A stretch of 64,000 bases of DNA from Eunapius fragilis. Its lineage: Eukaryota; Porifera; Demospongiae; Spongillida; Spongillidae. Location: assembly GCA_963681505.1 (NCBI GenBank), contig OY811980.1, forward strand, positions 2,280,595-2,344,594, in the 5' to 3' direction. Of this stretch, positions 1 to 10,704 are shown one piece after another. Numbering within the stretch: the first letter of the stretch is position 1; every line of letters starts with the position of its first letter. The translations under genes were made by a program, and so were the position numbers. The notes under the pieces were generated by a model. The model was not told where the DNA came from and made no database searches. It worked only from the letters and a program-made list of their open reading frames with translations.

Positions 1-1684
1 TCCAGTTCTGCACCGCAGCAACTTTGCTGTGATCGGTACGAATTTCCCTCTCTTGAAATGATATGACCAAGAAATACCACTTCATCCCGAAACAGCTGGC
101 ACTTGGAGGGTTTCAATCGTAGACCTGCTTGCTTTAATCTCTCCAGAACCAATTTCAAATTGTGCAAATGCTGTTCAAAGGACTTGCCTACGATTACGAT
201 GTCGTCTATGTACACCAAGCAGCTTTTCCATTGGATCCCCGCCAGAACCAGGTCCATTAGCCTCTGAAACGTCGCTGGGGCATTACAGAGCCCAAAGGGC
301 ATGACCTTGAACTCGAACAGTCCGTCTTGTGTGCAAAATGCTGTTTTGTGTCTGTCCTTTTCGTCCGTTTCCACTTGCCAGAACCCACACAGAAGATCGA
401 GAGTTGAGAACCACCGCGAGCCGCTTAAGGCATCCAGTGAATCGTCAATCCTGGGGAGAGGGTATGCGTCTTTACGGGTAAGTAAATTTACCTTGCGAAA
501 ATCTACACAGAACCGAAGTGAGCCGTCCTTTTTCGGTGCAATAACCACGGGCGACGCCCATGGGCTTGAAGAGGGCTGTATGACGCCTCTTTTGAGCATA
601 TCTTCAATCATTTGGCGGGCTTGTTCCCTTTGGAAAGGTGGCATTCTTCTATGTGGCTGTCTGACTGGGGGGCTGTCTCCTGTATCAATGGAATGTTTCA
701 CCAGGCCAGTGCGCCCCAATAGATCGTTCGATTCTGCAAAGACATCTGCATACAGCATTAACAAATGGTACAGTATGTCCCTTTCTTCCTCGCCCAGATC
801 AGCAGTACAATCCTCCACCATTTTCCACAACATTTTGGCTTTACCTTCAGGAACCACAGGTCCGTCCCCTTCTTGGCTCTCAAAAGCAGTATCAGCCACA
901 GAGGCTACTAGTGTTGCATCCAGATGAGTTGCTCTGCCTATCCGGGTTCCCTTGTGAATAGTTGCCATGGTCGAAGAGGGATTGCAAACTAGAACTGGAA
1001 CACAACCCACAGGCTCTACTTCTGATGGACTCACTACTGCCCCAGCCACAAGTATAGGTAAGTCAGGTCGATAACCTTCAACTAACCACACCCCATTGCA
1101 TGCAGCAGAAAAATGTGCCAGTGTACACACTTCACTATATGCTGGAATGCTGATTGTTTCAGTAAGACTAACACTTACCTCATTGCACCCATCTGCAATG
1201 CATTCCTCTCTGCCTTCAGCATATTGCTGCAACTGAACAGCAGTCCCTGCTACATACAGCACCTTTTGAGGTAAATCAATAACGCAGTTATGCTCTTCCA
1301 GAAAGTCTAAGCCAAGAATGGACTCTACCCTGAGTGAGTGAACCACCACAAAGTCAACTCCGACCACCTTATCTGCATGCAACTGTATTTCCAAGGTGGT
1401 TGCACCATGCACAGGAACTGTACTGCCCTCCACTCCAACAAGGTGTCTTCCTGTCCAAGGTTCCAGTCCAAAAATGCCAGCGCCTTCCAGTCTGTCCCAA
1501 ACATCCTTTCTTACCAGGCTAACAGCTGCCCCAGTGTCTAGCATCAATTGTATTGGTAAATCACGAACAATAGCTGTAACATAATGTGACAAAGTAGGAT
1601 TAACAGCCATACTGTACAAATCTCGCTCTAACTGGACCACTTGTTTACCCTCACACGCCTGGTCCTTAGCGTCGAGGGTATCTA
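1..1684 (-). CDS. pol: Retrotransposon pol (protease and reverse transcriptase), partial
   Basis: Ty3/gypsy-type pol, in the -1 frame relative to gag and open without a stop from the gag end to the left edge, so RNase H and integrase would lie outside the window. The retropepsin motif LDTGA is encoded near 1525-1545. It is followed by a gypsy-type linker and the RT palm, with the PKKDGSLRFCVDFR region, the PFGLCNAPATFQR region, and the catalytic YIDD box at about 201-212. A GHIISREG-like stretch follows near the edge. The protein has no start of its own at the gag boundary (first in-frame ATG near 1610), so expression probably depends on frameshifting at 1685-1691. The frame is undamaged over about 560 codons, which suggests a young or active element. 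Family assignment is firm; clade is not determined. Confidence 0.93.
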
Positions 1685-1691
1685 GTTTCCC
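1634..1691 (-). promoter_or_regulatory. -1 ribosomal frameshift signal at the gag/pol junction
   Basis: On the minus strand the heptamer G GGA AAC (1685-1691) fits the X XXY YYZ rule in the gag frame and is immediately followed by the gag stop TAG. Four nt downstream begins a stem: TACCCTC (1674-1680) pairs with GAGGGTA (1646-1652), extended by ACGC (1669-1672) with GCGT (1655-1658). The loop hexamer GGACCA (1660-1665) is complementary to TGGTCC (1634-1639) downstream of the stem, giving an H-type pseudoknot. The pairing is read directly; function is inferred. Confidence 0.85.
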
Positions 1692-2554
1692 TGTTGCCGT
1701 CTTTGCTCGCCTGAAGCACAGCCCCTAGCAAAGTGACCTTCCTTTCCACACTTATAACAGATAACTGGCTCTTTTGAATCTCTATCGCGCCCACTCCTAT
1801 TTCTTGTTCGTCCTCCTCTACCCTCCGACACTTCCAATCTTTCTAACCTTTCCACAAGTGACTGCATCATTTTCACGAGACTCTCTTGCTCAGCGGGTGT
1901 AGTCCTGGTTGCCGCCACTGGAGCTTCTACTGCTGAAACTGCACTTTTCGCCCCTCTGGAGTCACGAAGATATATTTCCGTCTCCAAGGTACACATGACA
2001 GCTTCGTCCAGTGTCTTTGGCTGTTTCTGCCTGACAGTAAAAGCAATTTGGGGGTTATCTAACTCACCGAGATACCGTTCAAGCGAAAGTAGCTCCTTTG
2101 CCTTGTCGTCCAGTTCCGGGAAAGCCTTATCAGCGAGTACGCGCAATTCATCACCAAAGTCGTTCCACTGTTCACTGGGTCGCCGTCGCCTCGTCTGAAA
2201 TTCAACTAGATATAATTTTCGCTTACTTTCCGGTTCAAAACGTTTCTGAAGAGCTTCTTTTGCTGCGGCATAGGAACTCTTCGCATCTGGTGTGAGTCTT
2301 TTCCAGGCAGTCTGCGCCTTTCCTGAAAGTCTAACTGGTAGCCATAGCAGCTTGGTCGCCTCGCTCCACCCGTTGACACTAGCTGTGGCCTCAAAATGCT
2401 CTACCCAGTCGCTCCAGCTCTGTACGCCAGAATACATGTCCGGTGAAACCAAGGGTCGGCTGGTCCTCGCTGCGAGCGCAGAGCCCTCCTCTCTCGGGGT
2501 CGCTCCGGCAGAGTCCTCTCTCGGAGTCGCCCCTTCTTGACCAATCTTTGACAT
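1682..2554 (-). CDS. gag: Retrotransposon gag polyprotein
   Basis: Complete 290-residue gag of the same Ty3/gypsy element. It starts at ATG 2554, 14 nt after the primer-binding site. The N-terminus is a low-complexity ATPRE-type repeat. The middle (about residues 45-190) resembles retrotransposon gag capsid domains, with a helical region around WSDWVEHFEATASVNGW and YLGELDNPQIAF. A coiled-coil-like stretch (QSLVERLERLEV) precedes a basic segment. A single CCHC zinc knuckle, CYKCGKEGHFARGC, lies close to the C-terminus and would bind RNA. The stop codon TAG directly follows a slippery heptamer, so gag is the default product and Gag-Pol the frameshift product. Confidence 0.93.
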   Translation of the reverse strand: MSKIGQEGATPREDSAGATPREEGSALAARTSRPLVSPDMYSGVQSWSDWVEHFEATASVNGWSEATKLLWLPVRLSGKAQTAWKRLTPDAKSSYAAAKEALQKRFEPESKRKLYLVEFQTRRRRPSEQWNDFGDELRVLADKAFPELDDKAKELLSLERYLGELDNPQIAFTVRQKQPKTLDEAVMCTLETEIYLRDSRGAKSAVSAVEAPVAATRTTPAEQESLVKMMQSLVERLERLEVSEGRGGRTRNRSGRDRDSKEPVICYKCGKEGHFARGCASGEQRRQQGN

Positions 2555-2568
2555 AGCTACAGTATCCT

Positions 2569-2586
2569 ATCCTGCCGACTACGCCA
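2569..2586 (-). other. Primer-binding site matching tRNA-Ser
   Basis: The 18 nt TGGCGTAGTCGGCAGGAT on the minus strand are the exact complement of a eukaryotic tRNA-Ser 3' end (acceptor stem, start of the T arm, plus CCA), as recalled for the AGA isoacceptor. The site lies 2 nt from the inferred LTR end and 14 nt before the gag ATG, the standard position for minus-strand priming. Confidence 0.85.
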
Positions 2587-2588
2587 AG

Positions 2589-2800
2589 TGTTATGAGTAG
2601 CCAAAAAGAAGTCCTCCTTACAATGCATACAGTTACATATATATGCACCAGAGATCACATGAGTTTCAGCCCGGCTGGTGCCAGCACATACACGCATGCG
2701 CATATACATAAAATTAAGTGCGCTAAAATAGTTATATATGTTCATTCACAAAACAAGTATAACAATACAATTACCAAAATATACAATCGACTTGATCACA
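2589..2800 (-). repeat. 5' long terminal repeat (inferred) of the gypsy element
   Basis: Inferred 212-bp LTR. On the minus strand it would run from TGTGATCAAG to CTCATAACA, ending in the TG...CA dinucleotides, two nt before the primer site. The outer boundary is chosen because a dispersed repeat also found at 21.26 kb resumes just beyond it. The partner LTR is outside the window, so exact ends and target duplication cannot be confirmed. Confidence 0.6.
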
Positions 2801-2805
2801 CTAGG

Positions 2806-3140
2806 CACTCCTACAGCCGATTCTGAAGCTATTGGTGAAATAAATGTGTTCCTATCCCAAGTTATGCGTGGTCAAGAAGAAGGCGAAGGAGAGAAGAGGA
2901 GGATAATTCCGGGACTGGGTACGAGGACGGGCTGTACCCTTTTGTTCTCTACAACCGGGCGGTTTTGCGACATGAAACAAACGACGAAATTACGCACTTT
3001 CGTCTTCTCGTTCAATTAAAGCAACTAGCTAAACGATCCGATCTTCAGGAGTCTCGTTATAAACGGTTCGCGTGTTTTTAATGATTTCATAGTCGGGGTC
3101 GAAGTTTCTAGCGAAACTTCCGATGACCCCAGTTTAGAGA
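2806..3140. repeat. Dispersed repeat, copy 1
   Basis: About 0.33 kb similar to 21261-21605. Shared landmarks are gccgattctgaagctattgg, actgggtacgaggacggg and gaagtttctarcgaaacttc. The gypsy LTR sits at its left edge, so the retroelement probably inserted into an older copy. Family not recognised. Confidence 0.7.
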
Positions 3141-3182
3141 TGGTCTAGCTCTTCAATATTGAAGACAAGCACCAAATTTACT

Positions 3183-3990
3183 TAACTACGTGCGATGGCT
3201 GCAGGTCTACTTTCATGCTTCAACACGCAAGGAAGGCGGACTTATCACCTTGCATGTGCCACAATGAGAGCCATAATTGACAGTTACATTGCCTCCACGC
3301 GCACTGAGGCCATGAAGCTGTTGTCACGGCCAGTAGAAGTGGCTTGCTTTGATCCTCAGGTTGCCCTGATCTTCTTGCGAATGTGTGGAGGTTATTGTAA
3401 GCTGGTCCATTTGGCTAGAGCAACACCTCCTAGTACTATTTGATGCAGAAGTTAGCGAGTGCTTTACACCCTGCAGCTGTGCACTACAGTCCCAGTATCC
3501 GATTTGACGTGGCAGCAAGCTCAGCTCAGCTTAAGCCAAAGTAGTTTGAGACTCCACTCTGTTTCTTACCACTCTTCGGTTGCCTACATTGCCTCTCATT
3601 GTTCTTCTGGTTTTGCTAATAGAGGGAAACACCTTGCTCGCGCGGTTGATAGTTTCAACAGTATTGTTTCCTCGTCCGAGATAGTTATTGTGGCATCCAT
3701 ATTGGCATCATGCACCCAAGCAGCAGTGAGCACTATACAACAAGATAGAGGATCATCAATTCTCAATTATTTATGAAGCATCAACAACACCTGCAGGCAA
3801 GGCACGTCTTTTATCTATGTCAGCCCACACGATTCACCTTGGCTGTTAGTCACTCCGGCTACAGGACTGGACCTCCATCTTGGCCCCAATGAGCTACAGA
3901 CAGCAGTGAAATGGGGGTTAGGAGTGGATACTACAAGAGAAACCTCCTGCTTGGCAAGCCTTTTGCAAGGTGGCGCCAAACAGAAAGAGG
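3183..3990 (+). pseudogene. Degenerate reverse-transcriptase family fragment (C-terminal part)
   Basis: Broken reading frames together resemble the C-terminal part of a reverse-transcriptase-like family common in sponge and cnidarian genomes. Landmarks are DPQVALIFLRMCGGYCKLVHLARATPPS, then after a stop LTWQQAQLSLSQSSLRLHSVS and TGLDLHLGPNELQTAVKWGLG. At least three stops or frame changes interrupt it. The same family recurs at 33.5-35.4 kb, where the RT YIDD box is present. Family identification is from memory of the motif order; the sequence is clearly non-functional. Confidence 0.65.
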
Positions 3991-4436
3991 GGCGGTGTCG
4001 CGATCAGCTATCGTAATTTGGGGATGGCAACAGATATATATCCGGTTTATAATGGCCCTCCTTTGTCCTCGCCAAACACAGTTAGGTGGTACAATTCATT
4101 TTTGCCAGAAGTGTTAACTAATTTTGTTGTTGAATTTTTTGATTTTTGGGTACTTGATTATGTATTTCTATTTTTATATTTTTAAATACAGATTATCTAC
4201 TTAATATACACATCGTGGGGCAGATTATTTTTCTCATTAATAGTGGAAGCTAACTCTTGACATGATCGCTCTGGCAATATAGTAGGAGCAAGATTCATTT
4301 GGTTGTAAAAATCAACAATGTGTGTTATAATACATTTTTAAATAATTAATTTCTGAATTGCATGGATATTTTTTAATGTCATGTCAAAAATTATCTGTGA
4401 CATATTATACAGGCAAGAACAAGATAAAATTATGAA

Positions 4437-4880
4437 TCATTGCATGGGAAAGTCTGATCTTCCCTTTGCAGAGGGAAAAGATAACACATGCTCACTGTGT
4501 GTGATCTGATTCTCAACATGGCTCCTACACTCATCAGAGAGGTACACAAAGTCTTCACCTGGACTCCAGCCACACTCAAGGAGCACACTTTCCATCATCC
4601 TTGACGTCATAGGAATTGTCCCCTTCTCCATCTCCAGAATCAATTAATGTACAATCTATCATGGGCCTTACTTTCCATACAGAGGCAAGAGCCTTTGCCA
4701 GATCAAAAGCAGAGTGGTTGGACCTGTCTAGGTACCAGAACATTAACAATGCTGACATGCACACACCACAGGAGAAAAATTCGGAGTGGTTCATGGCCAG
4801 CACATAGGCCTGAAGCCCCCCTGCTGTAGACCCCAGGATAAACGTGTTTGCTGCATCAGCAAGGGTCCTGAAGTGGCCAT
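4437..4880 (-). pseudogene. Unrecognised coding-like segment, broken
   Basis: About 100 codons open on the minus strand (from near 4880 to 4577), including AANTFILGSTAGGLQAYVLA and an acidic stretch DSGDGEGDNSYDVKDD. A stop follows, and a second overlapping frame continues as LECGWSPGEDFVYLSDECRS. Composition is protein-like and the two pieces read as one frameshifted unit. I do not recognise the family; it could be an old gene or transposon relic. Confidence 0.3.
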
Positions 4881-4967
4881 TTACGGGTCACCAATGATGT
4901 AATGGATAAATTGACCGCGTGACGTGTCGAGGTACCCGCAGTGCAATACCCGCTGTTACCAAATGGA

Positions 4968-5205
4968 CAAGTATATAAAAACATTCTCTAACGAGAGAGT
5001 TGTTGGTATATAGGATTGACCAATGGTGGTGTAAAAAGCACGGAAACAAGATTGACAGAAATTTTACTGGATAATTGAAATAGGCCTAGCCCATTACTCA
5101 GGCATGCGCTGTTATATTGTGTGCTAAATATAGGCCTATTTCAATTTTCCAGTAAAATTTCTGTCACTCTTGTTTCCGTGCTTTTTACACCACCATTGGT
5201 CAATT
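4968..5205. mobile_element. Hairpin MITE, copy 1 (damaged)
   Basis: Begins caagtatataaaaacattctc and contains long arms that are mutual reverse complements. The left arm has ggtggtgtaaaaagcacgg; the right arm ends ccgtgctttttacaccacc. The arms are about 55 bp or longer around an internal loop. It shares ends and the gtgtaaaaagcaNgg core with copies at 20.13, 20.95 and 22.26 kb. The right end is truncated before the caagt terminus. Confidence 0.75.
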
Positions 5206-5253
5206 GGGTTTGCTGTGTAGTGCATTAAAAACCCAAATGTATTCATTCCAGCT

Positions 5254-5445
5254 GAGGGTGAAATTTTTCACGAAGTACCTCGCGGAATTCGTGAGGGTAA
5301 AGTTTTTCATGAGGTACCTCGCGGAACTCGTGAGGGTGAAATTTTTCATGAGGTACCTCGCGGAGCTCATCAAGGTGAAATTTTTCATGAGGTACCTCGC
5401 GGAACTCGTAAGGGTGAAATCTTTCGTGAAGTACCTCGCGCACTC
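5254..5445. repeat. 39-bp minisatellite, locus 1
   Basis: About five units of the type GAGGGTGAAATTTTTCATGA followed by GGTACCTCGCGGAACTCRT. The unit is 13 codons long, so several frames stay open on both strands; these are not genes. The same unit and left flank recur at 19817-20002, and a shorter array at 38563-38625. Confidence 0.9.
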
Positions 5446-7018
5446 GTTATTCCTGGCGGACAATATTTTCTGCAGAACAGGCCTAGTGACTTTAAAGTCA
5501 GACGTGCAAATCAAGTAAAACAGTACAGTCACTAGGAAACATAGCGCAGAACGTCTAAATAAATGTCAATTCCATAATTATGACTCCTAGCCACTAGGTC
5601 TTTGATCATTAAACAAAGGTTTTCAGACATCTCCATCTTCCTCCATCTCTGGCAGAGGGCCTTCATAATCTATGCCATATAACTTTATAACTGATAGACA
5701 TATGTGCATCATTAAAAAATGGATGGTAGGTTATATTAATCTTATAGTAATAAAATACAGTATACTATATATAATTATGCTCAACAATAAGAGAGATGGA
5801 CTGGAAACTAGACTAAGAGTACATTAAAACATTACAGGCTACAAATAGTCAGTTAAGTCCTATGAATCTTCAACAATTGATCCCCTGTGACAGGAGTACC
5901 CGTGAGTTGGCTCAAACTAAGGCTAAGCTGGCCATACAATTGACGAATGGCATGAGAGTGGAGGCTAGGCAAGTCGCTAGGTGTGACAAGGTATGCATGG
6001 CTTCTGCAGCCCCCTAACTACCAAGTCCCTACTGCGATGGGAGATACATGAACAGTCAAGCTCTAAGCATTTGGCATTATTGGAATTGCGTTTTGCGCAC
6101 CTCGGCTGCAAGAGCTACAGATCCACCTGTCACACTCGCTTCTAGTAATGGGTTAGCTTGAATTTAGTGTAAATGTGACGGTGAGATCAAAGGCTGCCAG
6201 TTTGCCAATCCCAATGAGGAATGAGGAATGAGGATGTTCTTCATGCCCCACACCACTTTCTGCTTCAACAAGGGGACCAGACATAGATGAAGACAATAAT
6301 TTACAACATTCTGCTCGTACATATTGCTAGGCCACTGCATGACCAATACAATATTTGGACTCCCATCAAAATAATAACATGTAAATGTAATCTTGAAAAA
6401 TTTCAGTACCATATGACAATGTGCCATTAGAAGTGTTTTCAATGACATGAATGCCACATGGCCGACTGTACTCCTGCTAGTAAAGATGCCACATTAGTCT
6501 GTCACCCTCTGAATTTCAAGATATTCTGGCAATGCACTATACGTGGGACCCACAAGGGCTCCCATCAAGATGTGATGGATGTAATATGCTGCATACGCTA
6601 TCTTATTTATCAACAACCTTCAGGAAGTTCTTAGTTTACACCACTTAGAAGAAAATGTTTTTCTTTTTTTTTCTTAATGAATATCGTCAATCCCTATAGC
6701 GCATGGGACTGTGTCAAGAATGGGCTGGTAAATTAGCTCCAGAGTCCAGACCCTGTACCATATACCCCTTTAAAAGTTGGTGGCATAGGACATAAGTTAA
6801 ACAATGTATAAAGGGAACAAGGTTGTTGGAAAAGATTAGGAAAATCAAAATATTTAACGTGCATCAAAATAATGGAACTAACAGAAGATGGCCTGCGACA
6901 GTGTCCTGCTTAGTTACATTCTCCTTTTCAAAATTTTCAGGACACGCAAAAGAAATGTAAGCTTGCATGCCCGAATAAACAAAATTGATTGACACTACAA
7001 TTGGATAATACTGACTAG

Positions 7019-8495
7019 CTATAGAGTTGGGTAGAGAGCATCTGTAGCAATCCCACACTGGTTGTACTTGTTCCTGACCATCAGGATGTACCCATTATCT
7101 CCCCAGTTCTTGCTCCAGCTGGATGAGACACAGCGAAAAGACAGTACATGAACTCCAACGTTTTTTTTCTTTTCAGTGTGCTCACCTGTTCTTTACAAGC
7201 CAGTAGTCCTTCCCATTGTATGACCCATAACCCGTCACCAACATGGCATGGTTGAGTTTGGTGTTGGAGCAGCTTGAAGAGTCAAACACTCCACTTTGGT
7301 AGAACTATGTGAAAACATGTCATAGTGAAAGTTTATCTATTGTACTATATCAGTACACTGGGTAGGGGAAAAAGCATAAATGTGTTACAGGAGTATTCAG
7401 TGTCTACCATTATAATACACCATTTGAATTGTTTTCATATGCACCAATCACATTTATTTTTAAAGAAAGCTTACCCTGAATGCATTGGTGTTTGCATCCA
7501 CAGCAACAGCAACAGGTCCCACTGTTGCCACGGCAGCCAAAAGGTCAGACTCACTGCCAGAAGTAATGCTTATGACCCCCGTAGCAGATGCACCAGAGTT
7601 TTTGCTGTTGTACTGGCACGATGATTGCTATGCATGGGCAAGAGGTAAGTAACTATGGTGTTGAAGATTGCATGGGAGGGACTTGCCTTTCCTTGAAAAC
7701 TGTAGCTGCTCTCTGTGTCAATGCCACCGTTATCAATGACATACTTCAATGCAGTGTATGTGTCTCCACCACTGCATCCATGGTTACCATATGGTACTGA
7801 GATAAAGGATTAACCAGTGTTAATTAGCCACATATCAAATCTGGGAATCGGTGTACCTGAGCAATCGATAATGTTTTGTTCACTGAGTGTGGTCTGCTTG
7901 TCATTGGCCAAGGCACTAGCTCCTTCAAGAGCTCCAGTAGCTGCAAAGGCATAGCTGGCACCACATTGACCCTGCATTACACAGAGGTCATTTTTAGAAT
8001 AATAATAATGATATTTGTTTACACAGCAGGGTATGTTGTCAAGCAACTCACCTGGTATTTGACACTGGTGACTGCCCCCTTAGTCCTCCAGTCTATAGAG
8101 TCAACATATTTCACTGCTCTAGGAGCTCTGAATGCATTCAGTACACGGTGTGTATAGTTTCCTGCATCGTGTGTCAGGTACATTTGTGTATATTCCTCTG
8201 TGCTCTAAATAGAAAGGATGGTGATGATGTCATATATGTGCATTTTGTCTAAACAATGTACCAAGTCTCCAAGGTGATTCATGGCAAGGGTGTAGCCAAA
8301 GGCATCAGAGTGTATGTTATGTTCTTCAATGTATTTCTTGTTCGACAGCCAAATGGCATGACGTTCAACTTCTTCCAGTTCAGAGAAGTAGCTCTTTTGA
8401 TGTTGGCCCTTCCAGAGGTGCCACTCTTCCACAAATGCATGGGAATATACCACAGAAAACAGGCTGGCAAAACTCAGAAGTAAGGTGATTTTCAT
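7019..8495 (-). CDS. Silicatein A (cathepsin L-like, Ser-type), complete
   Basis: Seven coding exons: 8262-8495, 8052-8204, 7857-7971, 7687-7796, 7475-7627, 7186-7304, 7019-7118; 327 residues. Signal peptide [20 protein letters not shown], then an I29-type propeptide, then the mature papain fold from about [13 protein letters not shown]. The active-site motif reads [10 protein letters not shown] where cathepsin L has GQCGSCWAFS, so catalytic Cys is Ser, the hallmark of silicateins. The His (KLNHAM) and Asn (VKNSW) of the triad and the oxyanion Gln are kept. Silicateins form the axial filament of demosponge spicules and promote silica condensation. Intron 4 uses a GC donor. A conserved intron lies in the 5' UTR, so ATG 8495 is preferred over the upstream in-frame ATG at 8552. 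No frameshift or stop is present. Confidence 0.95.
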
Positions 8496-8617
8496 TTCTG
8501 TACTCAATGAAGGGGTTCCCCACATATAATCTCCACATCTCTTTTGTTGCATTAGAACTTACTTTGCTTAGCAGCTATTCCACACAACATGAATGGTTTA
8601 ACTGGCAGAATGCACTG

Positions 8618-8625
8618 CTTTTATA
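8618..8625 (-). promoter_or_regulatory. TATA box of silicatein A
   Basis: TATAAAAG on the minus strand, about 60 nt upstream of the 5' UTR splice donor. The same sequence and spacing occur at copies B and C, and a TATAAAAG box precedes D. Confidence 0.7.
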
Positions 8626-8885
8626 TTCCTTTGGCCTTTTGAACATACCTGATCAATAGTTCCTTTAAGGTTGTGTTTGTATGGGTAATGAATACCCCCC
8701 CTTGTGTTAACAACATGGAAATATGAAAGGATGCTATCTCCAATCCCATACATACCATCATAATGCTTCTCATGTATGCATGCAATTATTCCAATGTATT
8801 GTTTGGATTTTGAAGTGCCCTCCATCGGTGTGATATTTACCACCAACTATCATTTAGAATCACCAGGTGATGACAACCATTGGTC

Positions 8886-9024
8886 TGCATCCCATCATGT
8901 AATGTTGGTGTGCATCCCATTGTGTGATTATGTGATGTCGGTGTGCATTCCATCATGTGATGGTTGGTGTGCATCCCATCATATGATGGTTGGTGTTCAT
9001 CCCATCATGGGATGCTTGGTAGGT
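8886..9024. repeat. Short tandem repeat upstream of silicatein A
   Basis: Irregular units of the form catcccatcatgtgatgttg followed by gtgtg. Equivalent arrays of different length are at 13361-13500 (inverted) and 42075-42210, so the array varies in length between otherwise similar duplicons. Confidence 0.8.
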
Positions 9025-9359
9025 GTCTAAAACTTGCCACTGGTTTCTTTAGCTTCACTGCAAACAATCTTTCTGACCTTTATTTAAAATGCCTGTTAAG
9101 TTGTCATGTTGTCAGGACTACTTGGGTTTTTCTTTGTCAAGAAAAAGTCTTTGGCATGCATAAAAATGAATATTTGAAAATCCAGCCTTCATGAAATTGT
9201 ATGTTTATGCCAAGTGCATAATTCAAGTGCATTTATTAAGATAAGTTTTGAACAATTATTTAGGATATCTGCACGATAGAAAATGAAATAGAACGAATGC
9301 ACAATTAAGATTCTTTCAACTTGCAGTTGTGAAATTCATGAAACATTGGCATCTACATA

Positions 9360-9610
9360 CCGCAAAGTAGCGATTATAAGCCCCTTATCCGCGGTAATGA
9401 TGAACGCTGGTGTAATAGACACTAGGTAAAATGGAATCTAGATTACACGGTACCTGGGTAGCGCGAACTCTAGAGTACACCGCGCCTGGAGGTAAGGTGT
9501 ACTCTACAGTCCATGGTACCTAAACAATTACGCGGGTAAGGTGTACTCAGTCAGGTAACATATAATCTACGGTCCGCGCTACCTAGGTAGGATGCATGGA
9601 CTCCACGATT
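9360..9610. other. Unexplained non-coding stretch with short repeats
   Basis: Several near-repeats of ggtaaggtgtactc and ggtacctgggtagcgcg are scattered through about 250 bp next to the decayed integrase. No gene is seen. It may be part of the integrase-bearing element. Confidence 0.4.
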
Positions 9611-9713
9611 GGAATTTTGGAATCTGTAATTATCAATCAGTTAACTCTGATCGCAACCTGCAAACAGCTGCAAAGAGCATCTCAACCACATGGTGCCCTA
9701 GAAATATTTCTAA

Positions 9714-10704
9714 ATGGCAGATACAGGCAATGGAGAAGAGAATGAAACAGTAGGTAATACGATGAATGGAGAAGTGAAAGACGTAGAAGATGCTGACACC
9801 ACAAGTAATGGCACTGACGAACCTGATTACAATGCAATTGAAGCATATTTATCTAGCGGCTGTTACCCAGAGAAAATGAAAGGTAGACCAGACTTGAAAT
9901 CCAATTTAAGAAAAGTATCCAGTAAGTACATTCTACTGAAAGGCATACTGCATTTTAAGTATGCGGAGGTTAAGATGAAGGGGAAAAGTGGAGCTCTGCC
10001 TACTTGTGAGTAGTAAATGATGTAGAGGTGAGGAACAAAGTACTGAAATCTGTTCATGAAGGTGCAGGGGAAACAATCCAATCTAAATCTTTGGGGGGTC
10101 ATGTTGGTCGTGATAAAACGATTCAAAAGTTGGTGGATGCCAATATGTGGTGGCCAAGAATGAATATTGATGCAAAACAGTTTGTCAAAACATGTGCACA
10201 ATGCCAACGTGGAAACACGTTTTGATAAGGCTGTAACTAAACTGCCCTATCCCTAGTAAGGTTTGGTACCAAATTGGAGTGGGTTTGTGCAGCCTACCCC
10301 ATACAGATGAAGGATTTGTATGTGTTTGTGTTGTTGCAGACTATTTTTCAAAGTGGGTAGAAGCAAAGCCTCTGAAGGCCAAGACTGCACATGAAGTGGC
10401 AGTCTTCTTGTATGAGCTTATTTGTCGCCATGGATGTACCTGTATCAGATCAATGATCAAGGACGGGAATTTTGCAATGCAGTTTCACATACTCTACTAA
10501 AACTTACAGGCACTACACAAAGCGTTACTAGTGCCTACCATCCCCAAGCTAACGGGCTCGTAGAACGTCAAAATAGAACCTTATAGGGTAATATGCTAAA
10601 AGTCCTTGAAGGTGAACAGCAAAGATGGCCTGATGCTCTTCAAGGGGTTTTGTTTGCTTTTCGCACAGCACGGCACAAATCTGGGGTAAATGGACCGGGC
10701 GGAC
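9714..10704 (+). pseudogene. Decayed retroviral-type integrase gene
   Basis: The open N-terminal part (9714-10013) begins MADTGNGEENETV, followed by IEAYLSSGCYPEKMKGRPDL. After a stop, an H2C2 zinc-binding region follows: GGHVGRDKTIQKLVDANMWW and CAQCQRG. The rve core is split across frames: VADYFSKWVEAKPLKAKTAH, then in another frame DQGREFCN and SAYHPQANGLVERQNRTL, then a stop, then LQGVLFAFRTARHKS. The layout resembles gypsy integrases and the host-captured GIN/KRBA2-like integrases. At least three lesions make it non-functional, and a foldback element interrupts its 3' end. Confidence 0.8.

Larger units (their letters stand above)
5254..9290. repeat. Silicatein duplicon A
   Basis: Large segmental duplication. 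It matches 38561-42465 in the same orientation, and its part from about 6290 matches 13120-16103 inverted. Identity is high throughout, including introns and flanks. It carries silicatein A. Between 5450 and 7018 only repeat-derived non-coding sequence is seen. Confidence 0.9.

Noticed and set aside
8205..8552. Longer silicatein start giving a 19-residue extension (MQQKRCGDYMWG...) in copies A-C
   Set aside because: The extension lies inside a conserved 5' UTR intron (gtaagt donor, acceptor two nt before the ATG), and the shorter start begins with a proper signal peptide.
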